A stretch of 64,000 nucleotides of DNA from Sphingomonas sp. PP-F2F-A104-K0414 (GTDB lineage Bacteria; Pseudomonadota; Alphaproteobacteria; Sphingomonadales; Sphingomonadaceae), in the NCBI RefSeq assembly GCF_004340945.1, contig NZ_SLYD01000004.1, positions 124,001-188,000 on the forward strand. Reading direction: 5' to 3'. Shown piece after piece: positions 8,046-16,926 of this stretch (the first letter of the stretch is position 1; every line of letters starts with the position of its first letter). Below the pieces are notes generated by a model. That model ran no database searches and was not told the origin of the DNA. It saw nothing but the letters and a program-made list of their open reading frames with translations. The translations under genes were made by a program, and so were the position numbers.

Positions 8046-9173
8046 ATGCCACTGCGTATACCCACCCTTGCCGCGAGCCTGTCGCTTGCGCTCGTCGGCA
8101 GCGTCGCGCTGGCCCAGACCGCACCAGCGCCTACACCGAAGACGGCCAAGGCCGAACCGCGGAGTCCCGAGGGGAAGCGCTATCTCTCGCAGCCGCTGGT
8201 GACGTCGATCTACACTGCCGATCCCTCGGCGCACGTGTTCAACAGCAAGATCTACGTCTATCCGAGCCATGACATCGATGCGGCGATCGGCGACGACGAT
8301 CTCGGCAATCAATATGCGATGCGCGACTACCGCGTGCTGTCGATGGATCGGATCGGCGGCCCGGTGAAGGTCAACGGTGTCGCGCTCGACGTGAAGGACG
8401 TGCCCTGGGCGTCGAAGCAGATGTGGGCACCCGACGCAGCCTACAAGAACGGCACCTATTTCCTCTACTTCCCGGTCCGCGACAAACAGCTCGACAAGAA
8501 CGGCCTCGGCACGTTCCGGATCGGTGTCGCCACATCGAAGAGCCCGGTCGGACCGTTCAAGGCCGATTCCAAGCCGATCGCCGGCAGCTTCTCGATGGAC
8601 CCCGCAGTGTTCACCGACGCGAACGGCGCGAGCTACATGTATTTCGGCGGCATCTGGGGTGGCCAGCTCCAACGCTGGAAGGACGGCAAGTTCGACGCCA
8701 ACGGCTCGGATACCGATCTCGGCAAGGACGACCAGCCCGCGCTGTCGGGCAAGATCGCCAAGCTCAACCCAGACATGAAGAGTTTCGCCGAAACCCCGCG
8801 CGACGTCCAGATCCTCGACGAGGCCGGCAAGCCTGTGCTCGGCGGCGACCATGAGCGCCGCTTTTTCGAGGCGTCCTGGGTCTTCACGCGCGGCGGCAAA
8901 TATTACTACACCTACTCGACCGGCGACACGCACTTCCTGAACTACGCGACCGGCGACAACCCCTATGGTCCGTTCACCTACCGCGGCCATATCCTGAAGC
9001 CGGTACAGGGCTGGACCAGCCACCATTCGATCATCGAATGGAACAAGAAATGGTGGCTGTTCTATGCGGACACGCAGCTGAGCAACAAGAACCACCTGCG
9101 CAACGTCAAGGTGACCGAACTGAAGTTCGCGCCCGATGGCTCGATCCCGACCATCGATCCGTTTGTCAACTGA
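8046..9173 (+). CDS. Secreted glycoside hydrolase family 43 (beta-xylosidase / alpha-L-arabinofuranosidase)
   Basis: A 375-residue five-bladed beta-propeller hydrolase with a Sec signal peptide at residues 1-23 (cleavage after ALA), so it acts in the periplasm or outside. The GH43 catalytic triad is visible as Asp59 in TADPSAHVF (general base), Asp185 in SMDPAVF (pKa modulator) and Glu275 in FEASWVF (general acid). It probably trims xylose or arabinose from xylan-derived oligosaccharides. AGGAAGGA upstream is its ribosome site. Its TGA shares one base with the xylulokinase ATG (TGATG), which ties release of xylose to its phosphorylation. Exact bond specificity cannot be read from the sequence. 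Confidence 0.87.
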   Translation: MPLRIPTLAASLSLALVGSVALAQTAPAPTPKTAKAEPRSPEGKRYLSQPLVTSIYTADPSAHVFNSKIYVYPSHDIDAAIGDDDLGNQYAMRDYRVLSMDRIGGPVKVNGVALDVKDVPWASKQMWAPDAAYKNGTYFLYFPVRDKQLDKNGLGTFRIGVATSKSPVGPFKADSKPIAGSFSMDPAVFTDANGASYMYFGGIWGGQLQRWKDGKFDANGSDTDLGKDDQPALSGKIAKLNPDMKSFAETPRDVQILDEAGKPVLGGDHERRFFEASWVFTRGGKYYYTYSTGDTHFLNYATGDNPYGPFTYRGHILKPVQGWTSHHSIIEWNKKWWLFYADTQLSNKNHLRNVKVTELKFAPDGSIPTIDPFVN

Positions 9174-10618
9174 TGTTCCTTGGAATCGATATCGGCACCT
9201 CGGGTGTCAAGGCCGTGGTGCTCGACGAGCATGGCAGCGTGGTGGGTCAGGGCACCGCCGCGCTGACCGTGCAGCGACCGCATCCGCTCTGGTCCGAACA
9301 GGATCCGGATGCGTGGTGGAAAGCTACCATCGCCGCCGTCCAGGCGATCGACCCGAGCGTCCGCCGTTCGGTTCGCTGCGTCGGGCTCGCCGGCCAGATG
9401 CACGGCGCGACCTTGCTCGATGCCGACGACAAGCCGCTCCGCCCCGCGATCCTGTGGAACGACGGCCGTTGCTTCGCCGAGTGCGAGGCACTGGAGCGCG
9501 CCGTTCCCAACCTGTGCCAAATCTCGGGCAACATCGCGATGCCCGGCTTCACCGCGCCGAAGCTGCTCTGGGTCCGCGAGCATGAGCCGGAAGTCTTCGC
9601 GAAGATCGCCACGGTGTTGCTGCCCAAGGACTATGTCCGGCTGCTGATGACCGGCGACAAGGCGTCGGACCTGTCCGACAGCGCCGGCACCTTGTGGCTT
9701 GACGTCGGCGGCCGCTGCTGGAGCGACGAGATCCTCGCCGCCTGCGGGCTGACGCAGGCGCAGATGCCGGCGCTGCACGAGGGCACGGAAATTACCGGCA
9801 CGCTCACCGCCGAGGTCGCCGAACTCTGGGGCATGCCGCAGGTGCCGGTCGCGGCAGGCGGCAGCGACAATGCGGCGGGCGCGGTCGGCGTCGGCGTCGT
9901 CAAGGACGGCGATGCGCTGCTGTCGCTCGGCACGTCGGGCGTGATCTTCGTCGCGACCAACGACTTCCGCCCCAATCCGGCGCGCGCGGTCCACGCCTTC
10001 TGTCATGCGCTACCCGGCATGTGGCATCAGATGTCGGTCCACCTTTCGGCGGCGTCGTGCATCGACTGGGTCGCGCGGATCACCGGTGCGGCCGGTGCCG
10101 CCGATCTGTTCGCGCGTGCCGAGGCGGCTGGTCCCGCCAGTGGCCCCGAGATCTTCCTACCCTACCTCTCGGGTGAACGCACGCCGCATAACGACCCCGA
10201 GGTGCGCGGCGCGTTCCTCCGCCTCGACAACGACACCGATGCAGGTCGCCTGTCGCAGGCGGTGCTCGAAGGCGTGGCGTTCGCACTCGCCGACGGTCTC
10301 GACGTGTTGCGTGAGGCCGGCACGACGGTCGAGCGCCTCGCGGTGATCGGCGGCGGTGCCCGCTCGCGCTATTGGGGCCAAGTGATCGCCGCGGCGATGG
10401 AGGTGGAACTCGTCTATCTCCAGGGCGGCGAGGTCGGCCCCGCACTCGGTGCCGCACGGCTCGCCCAACTCGGCGTCGACGGCGGCGACCCCGCCACAAT
10501 CTGCGTCGCGCCTCCCGTCTCGCACACCATCGTCCCCGACCCTGCCCTCGTCTCGGCGCTCGCCGAGAAGAAGGCCGCGTTCCGCCAAGCCTATTCCCGC
10601 ATCACCCCAAAATCGTAG
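9173..10618 (+). CDS. Xylulokinase (FGGY family)
   Basis: A 481-residue FGGY carbohydrate kinase that phosphorylates D-xylulose to xylulose 5-phosphate. It shows the N-terminal phosphate-binding GIDIGTSGVKAVV, the sugar-site GLAGQMHGATLLD, PAILWNDGR near residue 90, a GGSDNAAGAVG block, and the C-terminal GGGARSRYWGQ adenosine-site motif. Length is normal for XylB kinases. The ATG at 9173 overlaps the GH43 stop; xylA begins ten bases after its TAG. This is the kinase usually named xylB; no symbol is given here to avoid confusion with the dehydrogenase gene at the start of the window. Confidence 0.93.
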   Translation: MFLGIDIGTSGVKAVVLDEHGSVVGQGTAALTVQRPHPLWSEQDPDAWWKATIAAVQAIDPSVRRSVRCVGLAGQMHGATLLDADDKPLRPAILWNDGRCFAECEALERAVPNLCQISGNIAMPGFTAPKLLWVREHEPEVFAKIATVLLPKDYVRLLMTGDKASDLSDSAGTLWLDVGGRCWSDEILAACGLTQAQMPALHEGTEITGTLTAEVAELWGMPQVPVAAGGSDNAAGAVGVGVVKDGDALLSLGTSGVIFVATNDFRPNPARAVHAFCHALPGMWHQMSVHLSAASCIDWVARITGAAGAADLFARAEAAGPASGPEIFLPYLSGERTPHNDPEVRGAFLRLDNDTDAGRLSQAVLEGVAFALADGLDVLREAGTTVERLAVIGGGARSRYWGQVIAAAMEVELVYLQGGEVGPALGAARLAQLGVDGGDPATICVAPPVSHTIVPDPALVSALAEKKAAFRQAYSRITPKS

Positions 10619-10627
10619 GAAGCTTTG

Positions 10628-11935
10628 ATGTCCGACTTCTTCGCCGATATTCCCCAGATCAAATATGAGGGCCCCGATAGCACCAACGAGCTAGCCTACC
10701 GCTTCTACGACAAGGACAAGTTGGTCCTCGGCAAGCGCATGGAGGATCACCTCCGCTTCGCCGCATGCTTCTGGCACACCTTCTGCTGGCCCGGCTCCGA
10801 CGTGTTCGGCGGCGGCACGTTCGATCGCCCGTGGCACCGCGGCGCCAACGACAGCGCCGCCGCGGCAATGAAGCGCGAGGTCGCGTTCGAGTTCTTCAAG
10901 ACGCTCGACGTGCCCTATTACTGCTTCCACGACGTCGACGTGATGGCGGACGCAGCCAACATCACCGAGCACCGCAAGTTCTTCGCCGAGGCGGTCGATC
11001 ATCTCGAACAGCTCCAGGCCGCAACGGGCCGCAAGCTCCTCTGGGGCACCGCCAATTTGTTCAGCCACCCGCGCTTCGCCGCTGGCGGCGCGACCAACCC
11101 CGATCCGGAAGTGTTCGCGTTCGGCGCGATGCAGGTCCGCGATGCGCTCGAGGCGACGCACCGCCTCGGTGGTCAGAACTACGTGCTGTGGGGCGGTCGC
11201 GAGGGCTACGAGACGCTGCTCAACACCGACATGAAGCGCGAGCTCGACAATTTCGGCCGCTTCCTGAGCCTGGTCGTCGAGCACAAGCACAAGATCGGCT
11301 TCACCGGCACGATCCTGATCGAGCCGAAGCCGTTCGAGCCGACCAAGCACCAGTACGACTTCGACACCGCGACGGTGTATGGCTTCCTCAAGCGCTATGG
11401 CCTCGAGAACGAGGTCAAGGTCAACATCGAGGCGAACCACGCGACGCTCGCCAGCCACACGTTCGAACATGAGATCGCGACCGCCGCGGCGCTCGGCATC
11501 TTCGGCTCGATCGACGCCAACCGCGGCGATCCGCAGAACGGCTGGGATACCGATCAATTCCCGAACTCGGTCGAGGAACTGACGCTTGCCAATCTCGAGA
11601 TCATCCGCGCGGGCGGGTTCACCACCGGCGGCTTCAACTTCGACGCCAAGGTGCGGCGCCAGAGCATGGACCCGGCCGACCTGTTCTACGGTCATGTCGG
11701 CGCGATCGACGTCGTCGCGAAAGGCCTTCTCAATGCCGCCAAGCTGATCGAAGACGGTCGTATCGATGCGATCAAGACCAAGCGCTACGCCGGCTGGGAC
11801 GGCGAGTTCGGCGGCGCAATCGGCGGGCTCGACCTTGCTGGCATCGCGGATCTGGCCGTCGAGCGCGGCATCGATCCCAAGCCGGTCTCCGGCCAGCAGG
11901 AGCGGATCGAAAACCTGATCAACCGCGTCCTCTAA
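10628..11935 (+). CDS. xylA: Xylose isomerase
   Basis: A 435-residue class II (long) xylose isomerase, converting D-xylose to D-xylulose. Conserved parts include [15 protein letters not shown], the catalytic His in [27 protein letters not shown], the metal ligands in [17 protein letters not shown] and [20 protein letters not shown], and [15 protein letters not shown]. The start ATG at 10628 has AGGAAG upstream; a TTG three bases earlier is ignored. It is the third gene of the GH43-xylulokinase-xylA operon and feeds the pentose phosphate pathway, in parallel with the oxidative route encoded alongside. Confidence 0.96.
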   Translation: MSDFFADIPQIKYEGPDSTNELAYRFYDKDKLVLGKRMEDHLRFAACFWHTFCWPGSDVFGGGTFDRPWHRGANDSAAAAMKREVAFEFFKTLDVPYYCFHDVDVMADAANITEHRKFFAEAVDHLEQLQAATGRKLLWGTANLFSHPRFAAGGATNPDPEVFAFGAMQVRDALEATHRLGGQNYVLWGGREGYETLLNTDMKRELDNFGRFLSLVVEHKHKIGFTGTILIEPKPFEPTKHQYDFDTATVYGFLKRYGLENEVKVNIEANHATLASHTFEHEIATAAALGIFGSIDANRGDPQNGWDTDQFPNSVEELTLANLEIIRAGGFTTGGFNFDAKVRRQSMDPADLFYGHVGAIDVVAKGLLNAAKLIEDGRIDAIKTKRYAGWDGEFGGAIGGLDLAGIADLAVERGIDPKPVSGQQERIENLINRVL

Positions 11936-11965
11936 GCGAACGCTAAACCGCACCCGTCGGGGGCG

Positions 11966-13399
11966 TCATGCGTTGCCCGGCGGGACCTGAACCGTACCGT
12001 CCGATGGCGCGAATTGCAGGATGATCGCCGTCCCGCGGTCCGCGTCGACGAACCCGACGGTAGCGTTGAGACGCGCCGCGGCCGACTTTACGATCGCCAG
12101 ACCCAGGCCTGTGCCCTCGGGATTGCCGACAGCCCCGGTCGCGGCACCGAAGCGGACGAAGCGGCCAAAGGCTTTTTCCCGGTGCTCGGGCGCAATCCCC
12201 GGCCCATCGTCGGCGACGACGATCGCCAGTCCGTCCAGTGTGTCACGCAGCGCGATCCACACCGTCCCGCCCTCGCGATTGTAGCGGATACCGTTGTCGA
12301 TCAGGTTCGAGACGATTTCGAATACCAGGGTCCGATGGCCCGCCACGACGTAGCGGCGATCGTCGTCGCTCTCGAGCACGAGGTCGACGCCCGCACGGAT
12401 CGCTGTATTGATCTGGCGAGCGATGACCGCGCTCGCGACTTCACGCAGGTCGACCGCCTCGAGCGGGGCGGACACGCCAGCCTCCTCCGCACGCGCTAGC
12501 GCGAGCAGCTGCGTCACCAGACGTTCGAGACGGATTGCGACATCGGCGATCTCGTCCAACGCCTCGCGGCGTTCAACATCGGAGCCGCGGCGGGCAAGCG
12601 CGACCTGGACCTTCAGCACCGACAGCGGCGTGCGCATCTGGTGCGAGGCGTCGGCGGTGAAGCGGCGGACGCCGACGGTCGCGGTGTCGAGCTGCGCCAG
12701 GAGACGGTCGAACGCGCTGGCGAGCGGGCGGAGTTCGCTTGGCAACGGACCGGTGTCGAGCGGCGAGAAATCCGGACGCGCGCGTTCGTCGCGCGCTTCG
12801 ACGGCACCGCGAAGGCGCGCGAGTGGTCGCAGCGACCACCCCAATGCAGGACGGAGCAATAGCGCCGCCGCACCGACCAGGACGCATTCGCCGATCAGCA
12901 GCGCCAGCATCAGGCGGCGGGTCAATGCGCCACGGTTGTCGAGCGTCTCGGCAATCTGGACGATCACGGGCTTGTCGATGCGTGGGAGCGCGCGGCGGAC
13001 TTCGGCGATGCGGATCTGCTGGTCGCGGTAGCGGGCGAAGCGATAGCGCGGCACGTCGATCGCGAGCGTCGCGGGATCGGGCGCGGGCAAGTCCGCATAG
13101 CCCGTGAGCAGGTCGGTCCCTACGGCGACGCGGTAATAGACGTTGTCGCGCTCGGTGTTCTCCAGCATCCCGAACGCGGCGGCGGGCAGATCAAGCGTCA
13201 CCTCGCCGCGCTCGACCTGCACCGTCTCCGCGATCGCGCCGAGCGCACCGCCGAGCACGCGGTCGTTCGTGCGGCGGACCACGTCGGCGATCAGCGTCGC
13301 GCCGACCACGCCGATCAAGATCGCTGCCGCCAGCAACGGGCCAAGCACCGCTACCAGCAACCGCGTCCTGAGCGCCGGAGTGCGGGGTTTAGCCGGCAT
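11966..13399 (-). CDS. tctE: Sensor histidine kinase, TctE-like
   Basis: A 477-residue inner-membrane sensor kinase. TM1 is around residues 12-35 and TM2 around 160-185, enclosing a periplasmic TctE-type sensor domain of about 125 residues. The H-box DASHQMRTPLSVLK carries the phosphorylated His, the N-box is NLIDNGIRYN, and G-boxes are VADDGPGIAPEH and GTGLGLAIVKS. I chose the ATG at 13399, which overlaps the response regulator gene by 11 bases. The pair is divergent from the binding protein-porin-CitMHS genes, so tricarboxylate or citrate sensing is the likely job. The ligand is inferred. Confidence 0.83.
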   Translation of the reverse strand: MPAKPRTPALRTRLLVAVLGPLLAAAILIGVVGATLIADVVRRTNDRVLGGALGAIAETVQVERGEVTLDLPAAAFGMLENTERDNVYYRVAVGTDLLTGYADLPAPDPATLAIDVPRYRFARYRDQQIRIAEVRRALPRIDKPVIVQIAETLDNRGALTRRLMLALLIGECVLVGAAALLLRPALGWSLRPLARLRGAVEARDERARPDFSPLDTGPLPSELRPLASAFDRLLAQLDTATVGVRRFTADASHQMRTPLSVLKVQVALARRGSDVERREALDEIADVAIRLERLVTQLLALARAEEAGVSAPLEAVDLREVASAVIARQINTAIRAGVDLVLESDDDRRYVVAGHRTLVFEIVSNLIDNGIRYNREGGTVWIALRDTLDGLAIVVADDGPGIAPEHREKAFGRFVRFGAATGAVGNPEGTGLGLAIVKSAAARLNATVGFVDADRGTAIILQFAPSDGTVQVPPGNA

Positions 13400-14054
13400 C
13401 GAGCATGTAGCCGACGCCGCGCACGGTGCGGATGCCGGGGCCGTCGGGCGCAAGCTTGGTGCGCAGGCGGGTGACGTGGACTTCGATCGCGTTGCCGCCG
13501 ACCGGCTCGTCAAACCCGAACACCTCGCCGATCAGCAATTCGCGCGGGACGACGCGACCGGCACGTGTCGCGAGTGCCTCCAGCACCGCGCGTTCGCGGC
13601 GGCGCAGGTCCAGTGCTCGACCGGCGATGTCGGCGTCGCCGGTCGAGCGGTTGATCGTCAGCGTACCGACGCTGAGCACCGGCAGCGGATCGCCGCCGCG
13701 TCGCCGGCCGAGCGCGCGGACGCGGGCCTCGAGTTCCTCGGGCTCGAACGGTTTACGGAGGTAATCGTCAGCGCCGAGATCGAGCCCGCGAACCCGGTCG
13801 TCGAGCGCGTCGCGGGCGGTGAGCATCAATACCGGAACACGCTCGCCACGACGCCGCAAGGTTTCCAGCACGGTGAAACCATCGATGCCGGGCAGGCCGA
13901 CGTCGAGGATCACCAGCGCATAGGGCTCGCCTGCGACCACCGACAATGCGTCCTCGCCGGTCACCACGTGATCGACCGCATTGCCACCCGCGCGCAGCAA
14001 CGCGCCGATGCTCCGCGCAAGCGCCGCGTCGTCCTCGATCAGCAGGATGCGCAT
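13389..14054 (-). CDS. tctD: Response regulator, OmpR/TctD-like
   Basis: A 221-residue OmpR-family regulator. The receiver domain has the acidic pair in RILLIEDDAAL, the phosphorylated Asp in LVILDVGLPGIDG near residue 51, and the conserved Thr and Lys in MLTARDA and YLRKPF. The C-terminal winged helix ends with IEVHVTRLRTKL and the typical IRTVRGVGYML. Start ATG 14054 was chosen because the receiver begins there; the open frame upstream runs into the divergent promoter. The 91-base gap to the divergent binding protein gene probably holds its binding sites. Confidence 0.88.
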   Translation of the reverse strand: MRILLIEDDAALARSIGALLRAGGNAVDHVVTGEDALSVVAGEPYALVILDVGLPGIDGFTVLETLRRRGERVPVLMLTARDALDDRVRGLDLGADDYLRKPFEPEELEARVRALGRRRGGDPLPVLSVGTLTINRSTGDADIAGRALDLRRRERAVLEALATRAGRVVPRELLIGEVFGFDEPVGGNAIEVHVTRLRTKLAPDGPGIRTVRGVGYMLDAG

Positions 14055-14145
14055 GAAAAACCATGAAAGGTTGGTGACAGGTTCGGTTCGTACTCCACCG
14101 ATGCAGTCTATCCGAACACAGAGACGGAAGGCGAGGAGAGTGATG

Positions 14146-15228
14146 ATGGCCCAAATTTTTCTGAAGATTGCACTGCTGGCTACGAGTTTCACCGCGACCG
14201 CCGTCGTGGCGCAGCGCCCTGCCAACTATCCGCGCTCCTACGACCAGCTCATCTCCGACGCGCGCGCCGAGCGGCAGGTGCGGATCTACGGCAATGCCGA
14301 TCGCGCAGAATTGCTGCCGGTCGTTGCAGCGTTCCGGAAGCGGTATCCGGGCATCACCGTGCTGTATGCGGACATCGGCTCGACCGAGATGTACCGGCGC
14401 TTCGTCACCGAGACGCGCGCGCGCCGCATGTCCGCCGATCTCGTCTGGTCGTCGGCAATGGACCTTCAGGTGAAGCTGATCAACGACGGCTTTGCGCAAG
14501 GCTATGCGAGCCCCGAAAAGCCCGCGCTGCCGCCGGTGTCGGTGTGGAAGAACATGGGCTTCGGCGTCACCGCGGAGCCGATCGGGATCGTCTACAACAA
14601 GCGCCTCGTGCCTGCCGCCGAAGTGCCGCGCACCCATGCCGCGCTGGAGACATGGCTGCGGCAGAATGCCCGCACGTTAACTGGCCGCGTCACGACATTC
14701 GACCCGGCACGCTCCAACGTCGGCTATCTGTACCTGTCCGAGGACATGGCGATCACCCGCGATACGCGGTCGCTGCTGGAGGCGATCGCCGCGACCAAGC
14801 CTGTCCTCGCGCAGACCAGCGAGCCGATGCTGCGCGACGTCGCCGAGGGGCGGCAGGCGCTCGCGTACAACGTCATCGGCTCCTACGCGCTGGAACGCGC
14901 GCGGACCGATCCCCGCATCGGCGTCGCGTTCCTCCAGGACTATACGATCGTCACCTCGCGGATCGCGTTCATCGCGCGCGAGGCCGCGCACCCGGCGGCG
15001 GCGAAGCTCTTCCTTGATTTCCTGCTGTCGCGCGAGGGCCAGTCGCTGCTCGCCAAGCGCAGCCTGTGGCCGGTCCGCACCGACGTTTCCGCTCGCCGCC
15101 TTCCATCAGCCCAAGCGCGACCGATCCGCGTGGGCCCACAACTTCTCGTCAACCTCGACCGCGTCAAGCGCCAGCGTTTCCTGCGCGACTGGACCGCGAT
15201 TCTCGCCACCGGAGCCAAAGCCCAATGA
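14146..15228 (+). CDS. Periplasmic solute-binding protein (orphan, ABC Fe3+/anion type)
   Basis: A 360-residue extracellular solute-binding protein with a Sec signal peptide at about residues 1-23 (ending VVAQ). The mature part resembles type-2 periplasmic binding proteins of the AfuA/ferric and anion group, with QVRIYGNADRAELLPVV, YNKRLVP and AYNVIGSYALE. Start ATG 14146 has AGGAG seven bases upstream; ATG 14143 is an alternative. No ABC permease or ATPase gene is next to it. It overlaps the porin gene by ATGA and lies opposite the TctDE-like pair, so it may act as a capture protein or as a sensing partner rather than as part of an ABC importer. Confidence 0.75.
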   Translation: MAQIFLKIALLATSFTATAVVAQRPANYPRSYDQLISDARAERQVRIYGNADRAELLPVVAAFRKRYPGITVLYADIGSTEMYRRFVTETRARRMSADLVWSSAMDLQVKLINDGFAQGYASPEKPALPPVSVWKNMGFGVTAEPIGIVYNKRLVPAAEVPRTHAALETWLRQNARTLTGRVTTFDPARSNVGYLYLSEDMAITRDTRSLLEAIAATKPVLAQTSEPMLRDVAEGRQALAYNVIGSYALERARTDPRIGVAFLQDYTIVTSRIAFIAREAAHPAAAKLFLDFLLSREGQSLLAKRSLWPVRTDVSARRLPSAQARPIRVGPQLLVNLDRVKRQRFLRDWTAILATGAKAQ

Positions 15229-16706
15229 CCCTCTTCCGTACCGGGTGCGCCGCACTCGCCTTGATTGCAGCAACCCCGGCACTCGCGCAGGCTCCGAGCG
15301 ACGCAGACCTTGCCGCGCTGGTGCGTGCGCAGGCGGCTGAGATCGCCGCGCTGAAATCGCGGCTCGACCGGCTGGAGAATGTTGCGGCGGTGGCGCAGGC
15401 GTCCGCGCCCGTACCGCCGGTACAGATCGCACCGCAGGTCGTCGCACAGAACACCGAGCCGCGCCGCACGGTGCCGTTTGCGCCGCAGCTGGCGCCTCCC
15501 GGCCCGGCCGATCGCAGCGTCGCGCAGGCGGTTGCCGCACGCGACAATCCGTCGGGCGTGACCACCGAATGGGGCGCCGGCCTGCCCGTCTTCCACTCCG
15601 CGGACGGCGTCTACACGTTCAAGCCGCGCGGCCGCATCCTGACCGACGTCAGCTCCAGCTTCGGCTCTAAATATGACGGCCGCAACATCACGACGACCGG
15701 CATGCGCGCGCTCCGCCTCGGACTCGAGGGCGGCGTCGGCACGCATTTCTTCTACCAGTTCGAGAGCGACTTTTCGGAGAACGAGGTCGACGTCGTCACC
15801 GCGTTCGTCGGCTGGCGCAACAAGATCAAGCCGGGCCTCGACTACGACGTCCGCGCCGGTCACCTGTTCAACGATCGCGGCTTCGAAGGCTCGACCGGCT
15901 CGGACTCGACCCCGTTCCTGGAGCGCACCACGGTCTCGACCGCGATCATCCCCCAGCGCGGTTTCTACGGCGTAGGGATCATGCCGCGCATCTTCTGGAA
16001 GACCGGCCACGCCTCGGTCACCGTCACCGGCGACCGGATCGACGGCACGCAGACGGTCGGCGACAGCCGCACGGTGCTCGGCCGCGCCCACTGGAACCCG
16101 ATCAAGTCCGACACCGGCGTACTGCACATCGGCGCGTGGGGCTTCGACGAGTCGCTGTCGTCGGTCGCGGGCACGCTGACGCGCAACACGGTGATCGGCG
16201 GGCGCTTCAACGGCGCGTTGCGCGTGTCGACCGGGCCGCTGATCGGCGGTACCGGCACGACCGGCTACGGCGTCGAGCTCGGCGGCTATCGCGGGCCGTT
16301 GTGGGTGATGGGCGAAGCGGGCCGCCGCAACGCGCGGCTCGACGGCGGGCGTCCCGATTTCGTCAGCAAGGCGTGGAGCGTTTCGGGCGGTCTGTTCCTG
16401 ACCGGCGACCTGCCGCCGTACAACCCGCGCCTCGGCAGCTTCGGCCAGCCCAAGGTGTTGAAGCCGACATTCGACGGCGGAGTCGGCGCGATCGAGCTGA
16501 CCGCACGCTACGAGAGCCTCGATTTCGACAATCTGCTGACCGGCGGCGACGGCTGGGCGGCGACCGTCGGCGTCAACTGGTACCTGAACAGCTTCACCCG
16601 TTTCCAGGTGAACGCGATCCAGTGGAACACCGACAACCGCGCCGGCGACTATGTCGGCAACGACAGCGGCCAAACCCTCAGCGCCCGCGTCGGGGTTACG
16701 TTCTGA
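15225..16706 (+). CDS. Outer-membrane porin, OprO/OprP (phosphate-selective) family
   Basis: A 493-residue outer-membrane channel. A signal peptide covers residues 1-22 (ending ALAQ). A short coiled-coil stretch, ALVRAQAAEIAALKSRLDRL, follows at about 31-50, as in OprO/P-type porins that trimerise. The remainder has alternating beta-strand character, including the family-like KPRGRILTDVSS and a C-terminal strand ending in ARVGVTF with terminal Phe. Its ATG overlaps the binding-protein stop. Family porins pass phosphate or other anions; beside CitMHS, citrate or another organic anion is the likely substrate. Selectivity is inferred. Confidence 0.82.
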   Translation: MTLFRTGCAALALIAATPALAQAPSDADLAALVRAQAAEIAALKSRLDRLENVAAVAQASAPVPPVQIAPQVVAQNTEPRRTVPFAPQLAPPGPADRSVAQAVAARDNPSGVTTEWGAGLPVFHSADGVYTFKPRGRILTDVSSSFGSKYDGRNITTTGMRALRLGLEGGVGTHFFYQFESDFSENEVDVVTAFVGWRNKIKPGLDYDVRAGHLFNDRGFEGSTGSDSTPFLERTTVSTAIIPQRGFYGVGIMPRIFWKTGHASVTVTGDRIDGTQTVGDSRTVLGRAHWNPIKSDTGVLHIGAWGFDESLSSVAGTLTRNTVIGGRFNGALRVSTGPLIGGTGTTGYGVELGGYRGPLWVMGEAGRRNARLDGGRPDFVSKAWSVSGGLFLTGDLPPYNPRLGSFGQPKVLKPTFDGGVGAIELTARYESLDFDNLLTGGDGWAATVGVNWYLNSFTRFQVNAIQWNTDNRAGDYVGNDSGQTLSARVGVTF

Positions 16707-16755
16707 TGCTGGCTGCTGGTCCTGTTTTTAGCGCTGCAAGCAGTATCCCGCCTCC

Positions 16756-16839
16756 CGTCATCCTGACGAAAGTCAGGACCCAGGGTTACAGGGCGCAGCG
16801 CTGCGTGGCTCTGGGTCCTGACTTTCGTCAGGATGACGG
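16756..16839. repeat. Palindromic repeat, family A (copy 1)
   Basis: Two near-perfect inverted arms of about 28 bases (left arm begins CGTCATCCTGACGAAAGTCA) flank a loop of about 25 bases. A second copy lies at 36254-36335. It is between the porin and the CitMHS gene and could fold as a strong hairpin in the transcript, so it may reduce read-through between them. Confidence 0.85.
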
Positions 16840-16926
16840 AGTGTTCGTGGCGGCCCCCGCGACAGTAACTGCGACGACGTCTGCCACCCCCACCCCCCTA
16901 TTCACGCCCTTTCCTAGGACGATGCG

